The notes: generated by a model from the letters alone, not told the origin. Positions 18,652-29,326 are shown, counted from the stretch's first letter. The stretch: 64,000 nucleotides of DNA from Tsukamurella sp. PLM1 (GCF_023168325.1 NZ_AP025688.1:744001-808000), one strand, 5' to 3'. Translations and numbers: made by a program.

Positions 18652-20652
18652 ATGAGCAAAATCGAGAAGGTCCTGATCGCCAACCGCGGCGAGATCGCCT
18701 GCCGCGTCATCGATACCCTGCGCACCCTGGGCATCGCCAGCGTCGCGGTGTACTCGGATGCGGACGCCGACGCACGTCACGTCCGGCTGGCCGACGAGGC
18801 CGTGCGCCTCGGCCCGGCCGCCGCCACCGAGAGCTACCTGCGCATCGACAAGGTCGTCGAGGCGGCCCGCGCCACGGGCGCCGATGCGGTGCACCCCGGC
18901 TACGGGTTCCTCTCGGAGAACGCGGCGTTCGCCCGGGCACTCACCGAGGCGGGCATCGAATTCCTCGGCCCGCCCGTCGAATCCATCGAAACGATGGGCG
19001 ACAAGATCACCGCGCGCGCGGCGGTCGTCGAGCGCGACGTGCCCGTGGTCCCCGGCATCAGCCGCCCGGGCCTGACGGACGCCGACCTCATCGACGCGGC
19101 CGAGGGCATAGGCTTCCCCGTGCTCATCAAACCCAGTGCGGGCGGCGGCGGCAAGGGCATGCACCGCGTGGAGGACCCGGCGGACCTGCCGGCCGCGGTC
19201 GCGGCCGCGCGCCGCGAGGCGGCCGCTGCGTTCGGCGACGACGCGCTGTTCATGGAGCACTTCGTGGACACCCCGCGCCACATCGAGGTGCAGGTGTTGG
19301 CGGACAAGCACGGCAACGTGATCCACCTCGGCGAGCGCGAGTGCTCGCTGCAGCGCCGACACCAGAAGGTGATCGAGGAGGCGCCGTCGGCCCTGCTCGA
19401 CGACGCCACCCGCGCCGAGATCGGCCGTGCCGCCTGCGATGCCGCGCGTTCCGTGGGCTACACCGGCGTCGGTACCGTCGAGTTCATCGTCTCGGCCAGG
19501 CGTCCCGACAAGTTCTTCTTCATGGAGATGAACACCCGGCTGCAGGTCGAGCACCCCGTCACCGAACTGGTGACTGGGGTCGACCTGGTGGAGCAGCAGA
19601 TCCGCGTCGCCAACGGCGAGGTGCTGGCGCTGACCCAGGATGACATCGTGCTCACCGGGCACGCCGTCGAGGCCCGCGTCTATGCCGAGGATCCGGCGGC
19701 GGGGTTCCTGCCCACCGGCGGAACCGTGACGGCCCTGCGGTATCCGCGCAGCGACCGTCGCGGCCCGGTCCGCGTCGACACCGGCATCGAGGCCGGGAGC
19801 GTGGTCGGCAGCGACTACGACCCGATGCTGGCCAAGGTGATCGCGCACGCCGACGACCGCGAGCAGGCGCTCCGGCGGCTCGACGAGGCGCTCGCCGGGA
19901 CGCAGCTCACGGGCCTGCGCACGAACGTCGACTTCTGCCGGTTCGTGCTGAACGACGCCGACGTGGTCGCGGGGCGGCTCGACACGGAGCTGCTGGATCG
20001 CCTGGCGCCCACCTACACCCGCTCGAATCCGACGGTGCGCGCCTACGCGGCCGCGGCGGTGACCGCCGTTGCCGCGGCCCGCGGCGAGGGACCGTGGGGC
20101 ACGGAGATCGGCTGGCGCATCGGGGGCGCGCGGCCCACGGTCGTGCGGTTCTCCGCGAGCGGTGCGGATGTCGACGGTGACTCGGGCCCGGTCCACGTGT
20201 CCGTCCTCGGCGACGCGGTGAGGGTGCGCGGCCAGGCCGAGGACTCGACGCTCGACTGGTCAGGCACGGCCCGCATCGTCGGCGAGCGCCTCGTGGTGGA
20301 CGGCTACTCCAGCCCGGTCACCGTCGCGCTCGATCACGGAACCTATTGGGTCAGTGGCGAGGACGGGACGTACGAGCTGCCGCTCGCGAAGTCTCGGTCC
20401 AAGGACCGGGACGGAGCGCATGGCGGCGAGGTGACCAGCCCCATGCCGGGAGCCGTCGTCGCGGTGCCGGTGCAGGACGGACAGACGGTGACCAAGGGCG
20501 AGACCCTGGTGATCATCGAGGCGATGAAGATGGAGCAGCCGCTGGCCGCGCCGCACGACGGTGTGGTGTCGATCGCGGTGCGTGCAGGAGACAAGGTGAC
20601 CGCGGCCCAGGTGCTCGCGACCGTCACGGCTACCGAAACGGAAGAGAACTGA
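18652..20652 (+). CDS. accA1: Acyl-CoA carboxylase alpha subunit, AccA1 (biotin carboxylase + BCCP)
   Basis: 666 residues from the ATG at 18652 ([19 protein letters not shown]). Biotin carboxylase domain: [64 protein letters not shown]. The C-terminal biotinyl domain has EAMKMEQPL, with the biotin lysine at about residue 626. GTG 18640 and ATG 18643 are also in frame and overlap the accD1 stop. The gene is coupled to accD1 and to the dehydrogenase gene one base downstream. It works with AccD1 in the cytoplasm. Confidence 0.93.
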   Translation: MSKIEKVLIANRGEIACRVIDTLRTLGIASVAVYSDADADARHVRLADEAVRLGPAAATESYLRIDKVVEAARATGADAVHPGYGFLSENAAFARALTEAGIEFLGPPVESIETMGDKITARAAVVERDVPVVPGISRPGLTDADLIDAAEGIGFPVLIKPSAGGGGKGMHRVEDPADLPAAVAAARREAAAAFGDDALFMEHFVDTPRHIEVQVLADKHGNVIHLGERECSLQRRHQKVIEEAPSALLDDATRAEIGRAACDAARSVGYTGVGTVEFIVSARRPDKFFFMEMNTRLQVEHPVTELVTGVDLVEQQIRVANGEVLALTQDDIVLTGHAVEARVYAEDPAAGFLPTGGTVTALRYPRSDRRGPVRVDTGIEAGSVVGSDYDPMLAKVIAHADDREQALRRLDEALAGTQLTGLRTNVDFCRFVLNDADVVAGRLDTELLDRLAPTYTRSNPTVRAYAAAAVTAVAAARGEGPWGTEIGWRIGGARPTVVRFSASGADVDGDSGPVHVSVLGDAVRVRGQAEDSTLDWSGTARIVGERLVVDGYSSPVTVALDHGTYWVSGEDGTYELPLAKSRSKDRDGAHGGEVTSPMPGAVVAVPVQDGQTVTKGETLVIIEAMKMEQPLAAPHDGVVSIAVRAGDKVTAAQVLATVTATETEEN

Positions 20653-20653
20653 C

Positions 20654-21802
20654 ATGGAACTGACCCAGGACTACGCCGACCTGCGGGACACGGTGCGCGA
20701 CTTCGCCAACCAGGTGGTCGCGCCCGTCTCGGCGAAGCACGACGAGGAGCACTCCTTCCCGTACGAGGTCGTCAAGCAGATGGGGCAGATGGGCCTGTTC
20801 GGCCTTCCGTTCCCCGAGGAGTACGGCGGCATGGGCGGCGACTACTTCGCCCTCGCCCTCGCGCTGGAGGAGCTCGGCCGCGTCGACCAGTCGGTCGCGA
20901 TGACGGTGGAGGCCGGCGTCGGCCTCGGCGCCATGCCGATCTACAAGTTCGGCACCGACGAGCAGAAGCAGAAGTACCTGCCGTCGCTGGCCGCCGGCGA
21001 GAACCTGGCCGGCTTCGGCCTCACGGAGCCGGGCTGCGGCTCGGACGCCTCCGGCACCCAGACCACCGCCAAGCTCGACGGCGACGAGTGGGTCATCAAC
21101 GGCTCCAAGCAGTTCATCACCAACTCGGGCACCGACATCACCAGCCTGGTGACCGTGACCGCGGTGACCGGCACCAAGCCGGACGGCCGCAAGCAGATCT
21201 CGACCATCATCGTGCCCAGCGGCACGCCCGGGTTCACCGTGGAGCCCGCGTACAACAAGGTCGGCTGGAACGCCTCCGATACGCACCCGCTGAGCTTCTC
21301 CGACGTGCGCGTCCCGAAGGAGAACCTCCTCGGCGAGGAGGGCCGCGGCTACGCGAACTTCCTCTCGATCCTCGACGAGGGCCGTATCGCCATCGCCGCC
21401 GTCGCGACCGGCGCCGCGCAGGGCTGCGTCGACGAGTCGGTGAAGTACGCCAAGGAGCGCAACGCCTTCGGCAAGCCGATCGGCGAGTTCCAGTCGATCG
21501 CCTTCGCCATCGCCCGGATGGAGGCGCGGGCGCACACCTCGCGCGTCGCCTACTACGAGGCGGCCCGGCTGATGCTCGCCGGGAAGCCCTTCAAGAAGGA
21601 GGCCGCCATCGCCAAGATGATCTCCTCCGAGGCGGCGATGGACAACGCGCGCATGGCCACCCAGATCCATGGCGGCTACGGCTTCATGAACGAGTACCCC
21701 GTCGCGCGGCACTACCGCGACTCGAAGATCCTCGAGATCGGCGAGGGTACCACCGAGGTCCAGCTCATGCTGATCGCTCGCTCGCTGGGGCTGCAGGCGT
21801 GA
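20654..21802 (+). CDS. Acyl-CoA dehydrogenase (FadE19-like)
   Basis: A 382-residue flavin dehydrogenase producing an enoyl-CoA. Signatures are FGLTEPGCGSDASGTQT (FAD/substrate loop), DEGRIAIAAVATGAAQG, and IHGGYGFMNEYPVARHYRD near the C terminus. The Glu in NEYP is at the catalytic-base position of short/medium-chain dehydrogenases; true isovaleryl-CoA dehydrogenases usually carry the base elsewhere, so a 2-methylacyl- or broad branched-chain substrate is possible. In M. tuberculosis the gene beside accA1 is fadE19. The start follows the accA1 stop by one base. Confidence 0.9.
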   Translation: MELTQDYADLRDTVRDFANQVVAPVSAKHDEEHSFPYEVVKQMGQMGLFGLPFPEEYGGMGGDYFALALALEELGRVDQSVAMTVEAGVGLGAMPIYKFGTDEQKQKYLPSLAAGENLAGFGLTEPGCGSDASGTQTTAKLDGDEWVINGSKQFITNSGTDITSLVTVTAVTGTKPDGRKQISTIIVPSGTPGFTVEPAYNKVGWNASDTHPLSFSDVRVPKENLLGEEGRGYANFLSILDEGRIAIAAVATGAAQGCVDESVKYAKERNAFGKPIGEFQSIAFAIARMEARAHTSRVAYYEAARLMLAGKPFKKEAAIAKMISSEAAMDNARMATQIHGGYGFMNEYPVARHYRDSKILEIGEGTTEVQLMLIARSLGLQA

Positions 21803-22343
21803 CCGGCGGGCAGGAGGCCGCAGGCCGACCGGGGGATGTCACAGCCGAGCAGGAGCCCGTGCGGCGGGTCACTCAGCGCGGCCTGTGGTTCGACGAGTTC
21901 GAGGACGGGGTGCTGTACGAGCACCGGCCCGGCGTCACCGTCACCGAGGCGGACAACATGCTGTTCACCAAGCTGACCATGAACACCCAGGCGCTGCACT
22001 TGGACGCGCACTGGTCCGCGCAGCAGCCGGGCTTCGGCGGCCAGCGGCTGGTGAACTCGATGTACACGCTCTCCACGCTGGTGGGCCTTTCCGTCGCGCA
22101 ACTCACCCAGGGCACGCTGGTCGCGAACCTGGGCTTCTCCGAGATCGCCTTCCCCGCGCCGGTCTTCGCCGGCGACACCCTGTACGCGGAGACGCTGTGC
22201 ACGGGCAAACGGGAGTCGAAGTCGCGGCCCGGGGAGGGCATCGTCAACCTGCGGCACGTCGCGCGGAACCAGGACGGCGCCGTCGTCGCGGTGGCCGAGC
22301 GGTCCACCCTGGTTCGCCGGGCACCGTCGGGCGAGGGGAGTAG
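21799..22343 (+). CDS. MaoC-like hydratase (Rv2499c-like), probable 3' frameshift
   Basis: GTG at 21799 overlaps the dehydrogenase stop (GTGA). The protein has a hot-dog/MaoC pattern: FDEFEDGVLYEHRPGVTVTEADNMLFTKLTMN, then FPAPVFAGDTLYAETLC. It probably hydrates an enoyl-CoA (methylglutaconyl-CoA or similar), by homology to the Rv2499c position. Read literally, the frame continues to 22464, overlapping citE by 121 bases. A single-base loss shortly before 22340 would restore a stop (TAG at 22341) that abuts the citE ATG and give 181 residues, close to the family length. I therefore give 22343 as the end. Confidence 0.7.
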
Positions 22344-23184
22344 ATGTTCCACCACGACGGGCGCGACGCCCCGGCTTGGCGGCCGCCCGGCGCCGCGATC
22401 CTGTTCTGCCCGGCGGACCGGCCCGAGCGGTACGCGAAGGCGGCGGAACGCGCCGACGCGGTGATCCTCGACCTCGAGGACGCGGTGACGGCCGACGCGC
22501 GGCCAGCGGCCCGAGGCCCTGATCGACAACGACCTCGACCCGGCGACGACGATCGTGCGGGTGAACGCCTTCGGCAGCTACGACTTCGCCGAAGACATCG
22601 AGGCGCTGCGCCGCACGGCCTATCGTGTGATCATGCTCGCGAAGACCGAGTCGGCGCACCAGCTGGACGGGCTGGCGCAGCTGGACGGTGTGCAGGTGAT
22701 CGCGCTGATCGAGACGCCGCTGGGCGCCGTCAACGTGAACGAGATCGCGGCGCATCCGCGGTGCATCGGCCTGATGTGGGGTGCGGAGGACCTGGTTGCC
22801 GCGATGGGCGGCAGGTCCAGCCGGTTCGCGAACGCGCGGTACCGCGACGTTCCACGGCACGCGCGCGCGGCGACGGCGCTCGCCGCCGCCGCACACGGCA
22901 AGTTCGCGCTGGACGCGGTGCACATCGACATCGCCGATACCGCGGGTCTCGCCGAGGAGGCCGAGGACGCCGTGGCGCTGGGCTTCGCCGCGACCGTGTG
23001 CATCCACCCGTCGCAGGCCGCGGCGATCCGCGCTGCCTACCGCCCAACGGACGACGAGATCGCCTGGGCCCGCGAGGTGCTCGAGGCGGAGGCGGGCAAC
23101 AACGGCGTCTTCTCGGTGCGCGGACAGATGATCGACGCGCCGCTGCTCGCGCAGGCCCGCGCGATCATCGCCAGGACCGATTAG
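22344..23184 (+). CDS. CitE-like beta-hydroxyacyl-CoA lyase (Rv2498c-like), frameshifted
   Basis: HpcH/HpaI-type TIM-barrel lyase. The N-terminal part AILFCPADRPERYAKAAERADAVILDLEDAV reads in one frame; after about 22508-22518 (GGCCCGAGGCC, apparently two bases short) the rest reads in another: EALIDNDLDPATTIVRVN, IALIETPLGAVNV, GLMWGAEDLVAAMGG, GFAATVCIHPSQ. Restored length is 280. The M. tuberculosis homologue Rv2498c is a bifunctional lyase for itaconate and leucine catabolism (HMG-CoA and citramalyl-CoA cleavage). In this operon it would release acetoacetate and acetyl-CoA. The stop is TAG at 23182. Confidence 0.85.
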
Positions 23185-23229
23185 ACGGCGCATCGTGCCG
23201 GCCAGAACACCACCAGGAGCGTGCAGAAG

Positions 23230-24855
23230 ATGACCAGTCCGTCCTACGACCGCGGCGAGGCGACACCCGAGCTGCTGACCTACACGATCGGCGCCCAATT
23301 GGAGGTCACGGCCGACCGGTTCGGCGACCGCCCCGCGCTGGTGGACGCCCCGTCGGGACGGCGGTGGACGTACGCCGAGCTGCTCGCGGACTCCCGGGCC
23401 TTCGCCGCGGGGCTGCTGCGGGCCGGGATCCGCCGGGGCGATCGCGTGGGCGTGTGGGCACCCAACACCCCGGAGTGGGTGATCGTGCAGTTCGGTACCG
23501 CCCTGGCCGGGGTGATCCTGGTGAATCTCAACCCCGCCTACCGGCAACGGGAGCTGGAGTACGCGCTGAACCAGTCGGGGATCACCGCGGTCTACACGAT
23601 GACCGCGTTCAAGACCTCCGAGTACGCGGCGATGCTGGACGCGGCGCGGCCCGAGGCACCGTCGTTGCGTGACGTGGTGACCTTCGGCTCGCCCGAGTGG
23701 GAGGCCTACCTGACTCCCGCCACCGACGAGGAGCTGGGCACGCTCGCGGACCTCGGCGACGAACTGCGCGCCGACGATCCGATCAACATCCAGTACACCT
23801 CGGGCACCACGGGATTCCCCAAGGGCGCCACGCTGACCCACGCGAACATCCTCAACAACGGCTACCTCGTGGGCGAGCTGCTGAACTACACCGAGCAGGA
23901 CTCGATCTGTATCCCGGTGCCCTTTTACCACTGCTTCGGGATGGTGATGGGCAACCTCGCGGCGATCACGCACGGCGCCGCGATGGTGATCCCGGGGCCC
24001 GCGTTCGTGCCGCAGGACGCACTGGCCGCCGTCGCCGCGGAGAAGTGCACCAGCCTCTACGGCGTGCCCACCATGTTCATCGCGGAACTGGCTCTCGCCG
24101 AGTTCGATTCGTACGACCTGTCGAGCCTGCGCACCGGCATCATGGCCGGCTCGCCGTGTCCGGAAGAGGTCATGCGCAAGGTGGTCGACCGGATGGGCAT
24201 GACCGAGGTGTCGATCTGCTACGGCATGACGGAGACGTCGCCGGTCTCGACCCAGACGCGGGTCGACGACGCGCTGGAGCTGCGCGTCGGCACCGTCGGG
24301 CGGGTGGGGCCGCACCTGGAGATCCAGGTGATCGACCCGATCGACGGCACTGTGATGCCCCGTGGCGAGGTCGGGGAGCTGTGCACCCGTGGCTATTCCG
24401 TGATGAAGGGCTACTGGAACAACGAGGAGAAGACCGCGGAGGCGATCGACGCAGACGGCTGGATGCACACCGGCGACCTGGCGACCATGGACGACGACGG
24501 TTACGTCCGGGTCACCGGTCGGATCAAGGACATGGTGATCCGTGGTGGCGAGAACATCTACCCCCGCGAGATCGAGGAGTTCCTCTACACCCACCCGGAC
24601 ATCCTCGACGCGCAGGTGATCGGCGTGCCCGACGAGAAGTACGGCGAGGAGCTGATGGCCTGGATCCAGCTCCGCGAGGGCGTGGAGTCGTTCACCGTCG
24701 AGGACCTGCGGGCGTTCGCGGAGGGGAAGATCGCGCGGCACAAGATCCCGCGCTACGTGCACGTGGTATCGGCCTTCCCTATGACGGTATCGGGAAAGAT
24801 CCGCAAGGTGCAGATGCGAGAAGAGTCCGTGACGCTGCTCGGTCTGGAAGGCTGA
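23230..24855 (+). CDS. AMP-binding acyl-CoA ligase (FadD35-like)
   Basis: 541 residues from ATG 23230 (AGGAG ten bases upstream); GTG 23221 is in frame but sits on the ribosome site. ANL-family motifs: [12 protein letters not shown] (P-loop), [47 protein letters not shown] and SGKIRKVQ with the C-terminal catalytic lysine. It activates a short or medium acid (perhaps isovalerate or a branched acid) for the adjacent dehydrogenase. The matching position in M. tuberculosis is fadD35 (Rv2505c). Unlike the synthetase at 5-6.7 kb this copy is intact. Confidence 0.88.
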   Translation: MTSPSYDRGEATPELLTYTIGAQLEVTADRFGDRPALVDAPSGRRWTYAELLADSRAFAAGLLRAGIRRGDRVGVWAPNTPEWVIVQFGTALAGVILVNLNPAYRQRELEYALNQSGITAVYTMTAFKTSEYAAMLDAARPEAPSLRDVVTFGSPEWEAYLTPATDEELGTLADLGDELRADDPINIQYTSGTTGFPKGATLTHANILNNGYLVGELLNYTEQDSICIPVPFYHCFGMVMGNLAAITHGAAMVIPGPAFVPQDALAAVAAEKCTSLYGVPTMFIAELALAEFDSYDLSSLRTGIMAGSPCPEEVMRKVVDRMGMTEVSICYGMTETSPVSTQTRVDDALELRVGTVGRVGPHLEIQVIDPIDGTVMPRGEVGELCTRGYSVMKGYWNNEEKTAEAIDADGWMHTGDLATMDDDGYVRVTGRIKDMVIRGGENIYPREIEEFLYTHPDILDAQVIGVPDEKYGEELMAWIQLREGVESFTVEDLRAFAEGKIARHKIPRYVHVVSAFPMTVSGKIRKVQMREESVTLLGLEG

Positions 24856-24859
24856 CGAG

Positions 24860-26746
24860 GTGCATTCGATCGATCGCTTCGCAGAGTCCGTCGGCCTCCC
24901 CACGGGGGACTACGACGCCGTGTATCAGTGGTCCGTGACCGAGCCGGAGAAGTTCTGGGGCGCGGTGTGGGACTTCTTCGAGCTGGGGGAGCGCACCGGG
25001 CCCGTCCTGGTGGCGCGGGAGATGCCCGGCGCCCGCTGGTTCCCGGAGGTGGAGCTGAACTACGTGGACCGCGTGCTGCGGTTCGCGTCGCTCCCCGGGG
25101 CCGCGATCGTCGGCTTGTCGGACGACGGTGCGCGAGTCGAGATTTCGTGGTCGGAGCTGCCGGCGCGGGTGTCTGCGATCGCGGAACTGCTGCGGTCGCT
25201 GGGTGTGGGCGTGGGCGATACGGTCGCGGCGTACCTGCCGGACGAGCCGTTCGCGGTGCTCGCGTTCCTCGCGACGGCGTCGATCGGCGCCGTCTGGTCC
25301 GGGTGCGGGCAGGATTACGCGCCCGAGGGCGCCGCCGGACGGATGGCACAACTGGAGCCGAAGGTGCTGTTCGCCCGAGATGGCTACACCTTCGGTGAGA
25401 AGCACGTGGACAAGCGTGCTGACACCGCCGAACTCGCAGGCCTGCTGGGGGTGCCGGCGTCACACGTGATCACCGAGCTGCCCGAGCCGACGGTCGCGAC
25501 GCCGCCGCTCGAGCCCGTGCAGGTGCCGTTCGATCACCCGCTGTGGGTGTTGTTCTCATCGGGCACCACGGGCAAGCCGAAGGGCATCGTGCAGGGCCAC
25601 GGCGGCATCCTCGTCGAGCACGTGAAGGTGCTGGGCCTGCACAACGAGATCGGCCCCGGCGACGTATTCTTCTGGCACACCGCCTTGTCGTGGATGATGT
25701 GGAACTACCAGGTCGCGGGCCTGCTGATGGGCGCGACGATCGTGACGTTCTCCGGGCATCCGCTGGCGCCCACGGCCGACCGACTGTGGCAGGTGTGCGA
25801 GGACGAGAAGGTCACCTTCTTCGGCACCAGCCCCGGGCAGCTGCAGGCCTCGCGCAAGGCCGGCCTCAACCCCGGGACGGATCACCGCCTCGTGCTGCGA
25901 ACCATCGGCAGCACCGGCTCGCCGCTCGCGCCTGACCTGTTCACCTGGGTGGACGAGCATGTGGCGCAGGGGCTTCCGGTGAGCTCGGTGTCAGGTGGCA
26001 CGGACGTGTGCAGCGCGTTCTGTGGCGGCACCGCCTCGGTGCCGCACGTGCCCGGCGAACTGACGGTGCGCTACCTCGGCTGCGCGATGGACGCCTGGGC
26101 GCCGGACCGCACGCCACTGGTGGGCGAGGTCGGCGAGATGGTGATCACGCAGCCGATGCCGTCGATGCCGACGAACTTCTGGAACGACCCGAGCGATGCC
26201 AAGTACCGGGCCGCCTACTTCGAGCACGAGTGGACCGGCAGTGCCGATGCGCCCGAGTCCGGTGGCGTCGCCCCCAACGTGTGGCGGCACGGCGACTGGG
26301 TGGAGCTCACCGACCGCGGCTCCGTCACCATCCACGGTCGTAGCGATGCGACGTTGAACCGCAACGGGATCCGCATGGGCTCCGCCGACATCTACGAGGT
26401 GGTCGAGGCGATCGACGAGGTCGCCGAGGCGATGGTCGTGGGTGTGGACGGCCCGGACGCGAAGTACTGGATGCCGATGTTCCTGACCCTCGTCCCCGGT
26501 GCATCGCTCACCGAGGAACTGGTGAACCGGATCCGCGCCGACGTGAGGGCGCGCCTCTCGCCCCGGCATGTGCCCGACGAGGTGATCCTCGCTCCGGGCA
26601 TCCCGCACACCAAGACCGGCAAGAAGCTCGAGATCCCGATCACCGCCATGCTCGCCGGTCGGGACGTGAACGTCGACCCCAAGTCCGTCGACGACCCGGA
26701 CTTGCTCGGCTGGTACGAGGATCGGGGCCGCGCCCACACCTGGTGA
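24860..26746 (+). CDS. Acetoacetate-CoA ligase (acetoacetyl-CoA synthetase)
   Basis: 628 residues, starting at a GTG four bases after the ligase stop. AcsA-like N terminus (WGAVWDFFELGER, PGARWFPEVELNYVDRVL), P-loop FSSGTTGKPKGIVQGHGG, LSWMMWNYQVAGLL, SGGTDVCSAFCGG, GRSDATLNRNGIRMGSADIY and C-terminal TKTGKKLEIP. These long-form features mark acetoacetyl-CoA synthetases rather than acetyl-CoA synthetases. It would reactivate acetoacetate released by the CitE/HMG-CoA lyase step. M. tuberculosis has the scoAB CoA-transferase at this place, so the operon seems to have exchanged one acetoacetate-activating route for another. Confidence 0.9.
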   Translation: MHSIDRFAESVGLPTGDYDAVYQWSVTEPEKFWGAVWDFFELGERTGPVLVAREMPGARWFPEVELNYVDRVLRFASLPGAAIVGLSDDGARVEISWSELPARVSAIAELLRSLGVGVGDTVAAYLPDEPFAVLAFLATASIGAVWSGCGQDYAPEGAAGRMAQLEPKVLFARDGYTFGEKHVDKRADTAELAGLLGVPASHVITELPEPTVATPPLEPVQVPFDHPLWVLFSSGTTGKPKGIVQGHGGILVEHVKVLGLHNEIGPGDVFFWHTALSWMMWNYQVAGLLMGATIVTFSGHPLAPTADRLWQVCEDEKVTFFGTSPGQLQASRKAGLNPGTDHRLVLRTIGSTGSPLAPDLFTWVDEHVAQGLPVSSVSGGTDVCSAFCGGTASVPHVPGELTVRYLGCAMDAWAPDRTPLVGEVGEMVITQPMPSMPTNFWNDPSDAKYRAAYFEHEWTGSADAPESGGVAPNVWRHGDWVELTDRGSVTIHGRSDATLNRNGIRMGSADIYEVVEAIDEVAEAMVVGVDGPDAKYWMPMFLTLVPGASLTEELVNRIRADVRARLSPRHVPDEVILAPGIPHTKTGKKLEIPITAMLAGRDVNVDPKSVDDPDLLGWYEDRGRAHTW

Positions 26747-26809
26747 CGCATGGTCGCAGGCCGTAGCGTAGGACGGGTCTCATGGCGCTGCGCCGGCAGG
26801 CTGCGGGCG

Positions 26810-26980
26810 TCAGTAGCTCGGCTTGTACGGCTTGATCTTCGGGCCGCGGTTCGCGGGTTTCGACGGTGCCGTCCGCGCGGGATCCGGCTCGGGTCGCGGT
26901 GGCTCCGGCGCAGTGCCGGGCCGGCGCGCGATCGGCCGCGGCGCGGTGTCGGCGTAGGGGTCGACGTAATCGTGGGACAT
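26810..26980 (-). CDS. Small Pro-rich protein (56 residues) next to the kinase gene
   Basis: ATG at 26980 follows the kinase stop by 14 bases, with GGAAGG seven bases ahead of it, so the two are one operon. The product is basic and Pro/Arg-rich (PYADTAPRPIARRPG, PEPPRPEPDPAR) and ends with GPKIKPYKPSY. It has no membrane segment and no domain I recognise. It may be an unstructured partner or substrate of the kinase/phosphatase pair (inference). Confidence 0.6.
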   Translation of the reverse strand: MSHDYVDPYADTAPRPIARRPGTAPEPPRPEPDPARTAPSKPANRGPKIKPYKPSY

Positions 26981-26994
26981 GGCGATCCTTCCGA

Positions 26995-28530
26995 TCAGAA
27001 GATGTACACGGCGGCATCGTCGCCGCCGGTGCAGGTGACGAGTGACGACGTGGAACTGGTGTAACGGCAGAACATGTCGAACGTGCGGTCCGAGCGCGCC
27101 GGGCTGGTGATACCCGTGTACCGCATGGGTAGCTCAGACTTGTCGACTGCGAGGTAGACATTGCGGGCGAATCCGCACGAAGTCACGGAGTTGACGCTGT
27201 ACAGGCGCAGGTCGTCGCACCACGTGGTCTTCTCAGGCGGGTTCTCCGAGGTCCGCGCAGCCGTAGTCGTCGTGGTTGTGGTTGTGGTTGTGGTGGTCCG
27301 GGGCGTCGTGGGGTACGTAGTCCCGTAGCCGTGCGTCGTCGTACTCGGGTAGGCGTAGTTCGTCGGGCTCGCCGTCGAGCCCCCGCCCGCCGAGGTCATC
27401 GCGATCGCGATCCCGATGACGGCGACGATCACGACGACCGCGCCCGCGAGGACGGCGCCGGCGGGCACCCGTGGGCCGGCCGGCGTCGCCGTGCGCGGCG
27501 TGAACGCGGGGTACTGCGGTCCGCCGACCCGGCTCGCCGCCCCGGTCGGGCCCGGAGCGGGTCCCGTTGCCGCCGGTTCGGCACCGCGCTGCGGGGGCTT
27601 CGGCGACAGGGGCGACGCCGGCGGGACCTGCAGGCCGCGCGGCACCGTCGCGGCCTGCCTCGCCGCGGCGAGCGCCACCGGTCCCCAGGCTGACGGGGCC
27701 GGACGTCCCGAGGGGGCGGCGCTCAGGGCCTGCGACACGAGCGCGACGACGCCCGCCGGTGTCCCGGCAGGGAGCCGGGCGGGGTCCCGCGTATCCTGGT
27801 CACCGGCCAGGAGTCGCAGGGCCAGGAGCCCCAGCTTGTACGAGTCCGTGGCAGCCGTTCCCAGTTCCTCCCCGCCGGGAATCGCCCACCCCGGGCTTTC
27901 GACCTGGGGCGCGACGGTGGCCCCGCGCACCCGCATCGCATCGGCGTCGATGAAGTACACGGCGGCGTCCGGAGTGAGGCTGAACATCATGTTCTTCGGC
28001 GACATGTCGCCCACGACCACGCCGATCGAGTGCAGGAACGACAGCTGTTCTGCCACCGCGGCGATCAGCCGGTACCGGTCCGCGTCCGACAGTGGGATCC
28101 CGCGCTGCCGCAGGTAGTCGTCATCGTTGAGCAGGTGCTGGAACTCGGCTGTGCGACGCTGGGAACCGCGCACCGTGGTCATGTCGATGTAGAACCGGTC
28201 GGGGATGTGCGGCATCACGAACCCGACGGTGCGGGCACCGTCGGACACCGTGGCGCACGGCCAGGCGCTGGCCGTCACTAGGCGCAGGGCAGTGGCACCC
28301 GGCTGTTGCGCGAGGAACCGCGGCAGGGCGCGGAGCGCGTCGGCGTCCACCGAGGCGAGGACCTCGGGCCGGTACTCCTTGTAGACGGCCCTGGGGGCGA
28401 ACCCCAGCTGCACCCCGGGAGCGTCGTAGGTGACGCCCTGTCCACCTGCGGAGATCCTGGTCAGCGTGCCGAGACGTGCCCGTTCCAAGACGGGCGGCGA
28501 CGTGTCTTCCGCGTTCTCGATGTCCCCCAA
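26995..28530 (-). CDS. Membrane-anchored protein kinase-like protein (TerY-P triad type)
   Basis: Kinase fold N-terminally: glycine loop ISAGGQGVTYDA, lysine in AVYKEYRPE, catalytic loop VVGDMSPKNMMF (HRD replaced by VGD, Asn kept), metal site FIDADAM in place of DFG. A Pro/Ala-rich linker leads to one membrane helix (GAVLAGAVVVIVAVIGIAIAM), a Thr-rich stalk (a run of twelve Thr) and an extracellular domain with four Cys. The kinase class resembles the YegI-like kinases found with a TerY-type vWA protein and a PP2C phosphatase, both of which are encoded divergently here. The start is uncertain; TTG 28530 has GGAG seven bases upstream, and the open frame extends further into the divergent promoter region. 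Confidence 0.75.
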   Translation of the reverse strand: MGDIENAEDTSPPVLERARLGTLTRISAGGQGVTYDAPGVQLGFAPRAVYKEYRPEVLASVDADALRALPRFLAQQPGATALRLVTASAWPCATVSDGARTVGFVMPHIPDRFYIDMTTVRGSQRRTAEFQHLLNDDDYLRQRGIPLSDADRYRLIAAVAEQLSFLHSIGVVVGDMSPKNMMFSLTPDAAVYFIDADAMRVRGATVAPQVESPGWAIPGGEELGTAATDSYKLGLLALRLLAGDQDTRDPARLPAGTPAGVVALVSQALSAAPSGRPAPSAWGPVALAAARQAATVPRGLQVPPASPLSPKPPQRGAEPAATGPAPGPTGAASRVGGPQYPAFTPRTATPAGPRVPAGAVLAGAVVVIVAVIGIAIAMTSAGGGSTASPTNYAYPSTTTHGYGTTYPTTPRTTTTTTTTTTTTAARTSENPPEKTTWCDDLRLYSVNSVTSCGFARNVYLAVDKSELPMRYTGITSPARSDRTFDMFCRYTSSTSSLVTCTGGDDAAVYIF

Positions 28531-28660
28531 CGATCCGCTCCGTTTCCCCCGACGGCCGGCCGGCAACCCTTCGATCGTGCACAATACGTTATGCGATTGT
28601 TGGGAGCATCGCGGTCGGATCGCGGAGGGGCGGCCGGCCGGTGACGGGAGGAATGCACTG

Positions 28661-29326
28661 ATGGAACCAAGGGGCACGTTGCTGCCGATGTACTTCGTCG
28701 CGGACGAATCCGGCTCGATGGCGGCGCACATCCACGAACTGAACGACGGCCTGGTGTCGCTGCAGGACGCGATGCAGGTGGAGTCGTTCGCCGCGGCCAA
28801 GATCCGCTTCTCGGTGATCGGTTTCGCCGACGACGCGGTGACGTACCTGGAGCCCGCCGACCTGCGTACTCTTCCGCAGATGCCGGTGTTTCAGGCCCGC
28901 GGCCTGACCTCCTACCAGGCGGCGTTCGACCAGATCGGCTACCGGATCTCCATTGATGTCCCGCGCCTCAAGGCAGAGGGGTACCAGGTCCACCGTCCGG
29001 CGGTCTTCTTCCTGACCGACGGAGTTCCCAACCGTCACGAGGACTGGCGCGCGGCGCGCACCTACATGCTCGCGCAGCCCGCGGCCCCTAACGTTCTCGC
29101 CTTCGGCATCGGGGATGCGGATGCGGCCACGATCATGGAGGTCGCCACCGCTTCGGAGTACGCGTTCATCCGTTCGCAGGGGGTGGACACCGGCGTGGCG
29201 ATCAGCGAATTCATGACCCAGCTGACGCAGTCGGTGATCGCGTCGGGGAACGCGCTGGCCGGTGGGGCCGGAGAACTGCAGTTGGAACGCCCCGAAGGAT
29301 TCAGCCTGGCCGTGGATTACGTGTAG
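28661..29326 (+). CDS. TerY-like von Willebrand factor A domain protein
   Basis: A 221-residue single vWA domain. MIDAS motif DESGSM at residues 15-20, Thr in ARGLTSYQAAF, Asp in FFLTDGVPN. It binds a divalent metal and probably a phosphoprotein or partner protein in the cytoplasm; no signal peptide is present. The ATG at 28661 has GGGAGG at 28646-28651. It diverges from the kinase gene; the 130-base gap with AATACGTTATGCG probably holds both promoters. The PP2C gene follows within 40 bases. vWA + PP2C + kinase is the TerY-P triad described in comparative-genomic work on tellurium-resistance-linked systems. Confidence 0.8.
   Translation: MEPRGTLLPMYFVADESGSMAAHIHELNDGLVSLQDAMQVESFAAAKIRFSVIGFADDAVTYLEPADLRTLPQMPVFQARGLTSYQAAFDQIGYRISIDVPRLKAEGYQVHRPAVFFLTDGVPNRHEDWRAARTYMLAQPAAPNVLAFGIGDADAATIMEVATASEYAFIRSQGVDTGVAISEFMTQLTQSVIASGNALAGGAGELQLERPEGFSLAVDYV

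Noticed and set aside
26640..27161. 173-residue minus-strand ORF overlapping the kinase 3' end
   Set aside because: Composition is Arg/Pro shadow; the 56-residue ORF with a proper SD explains the gap.
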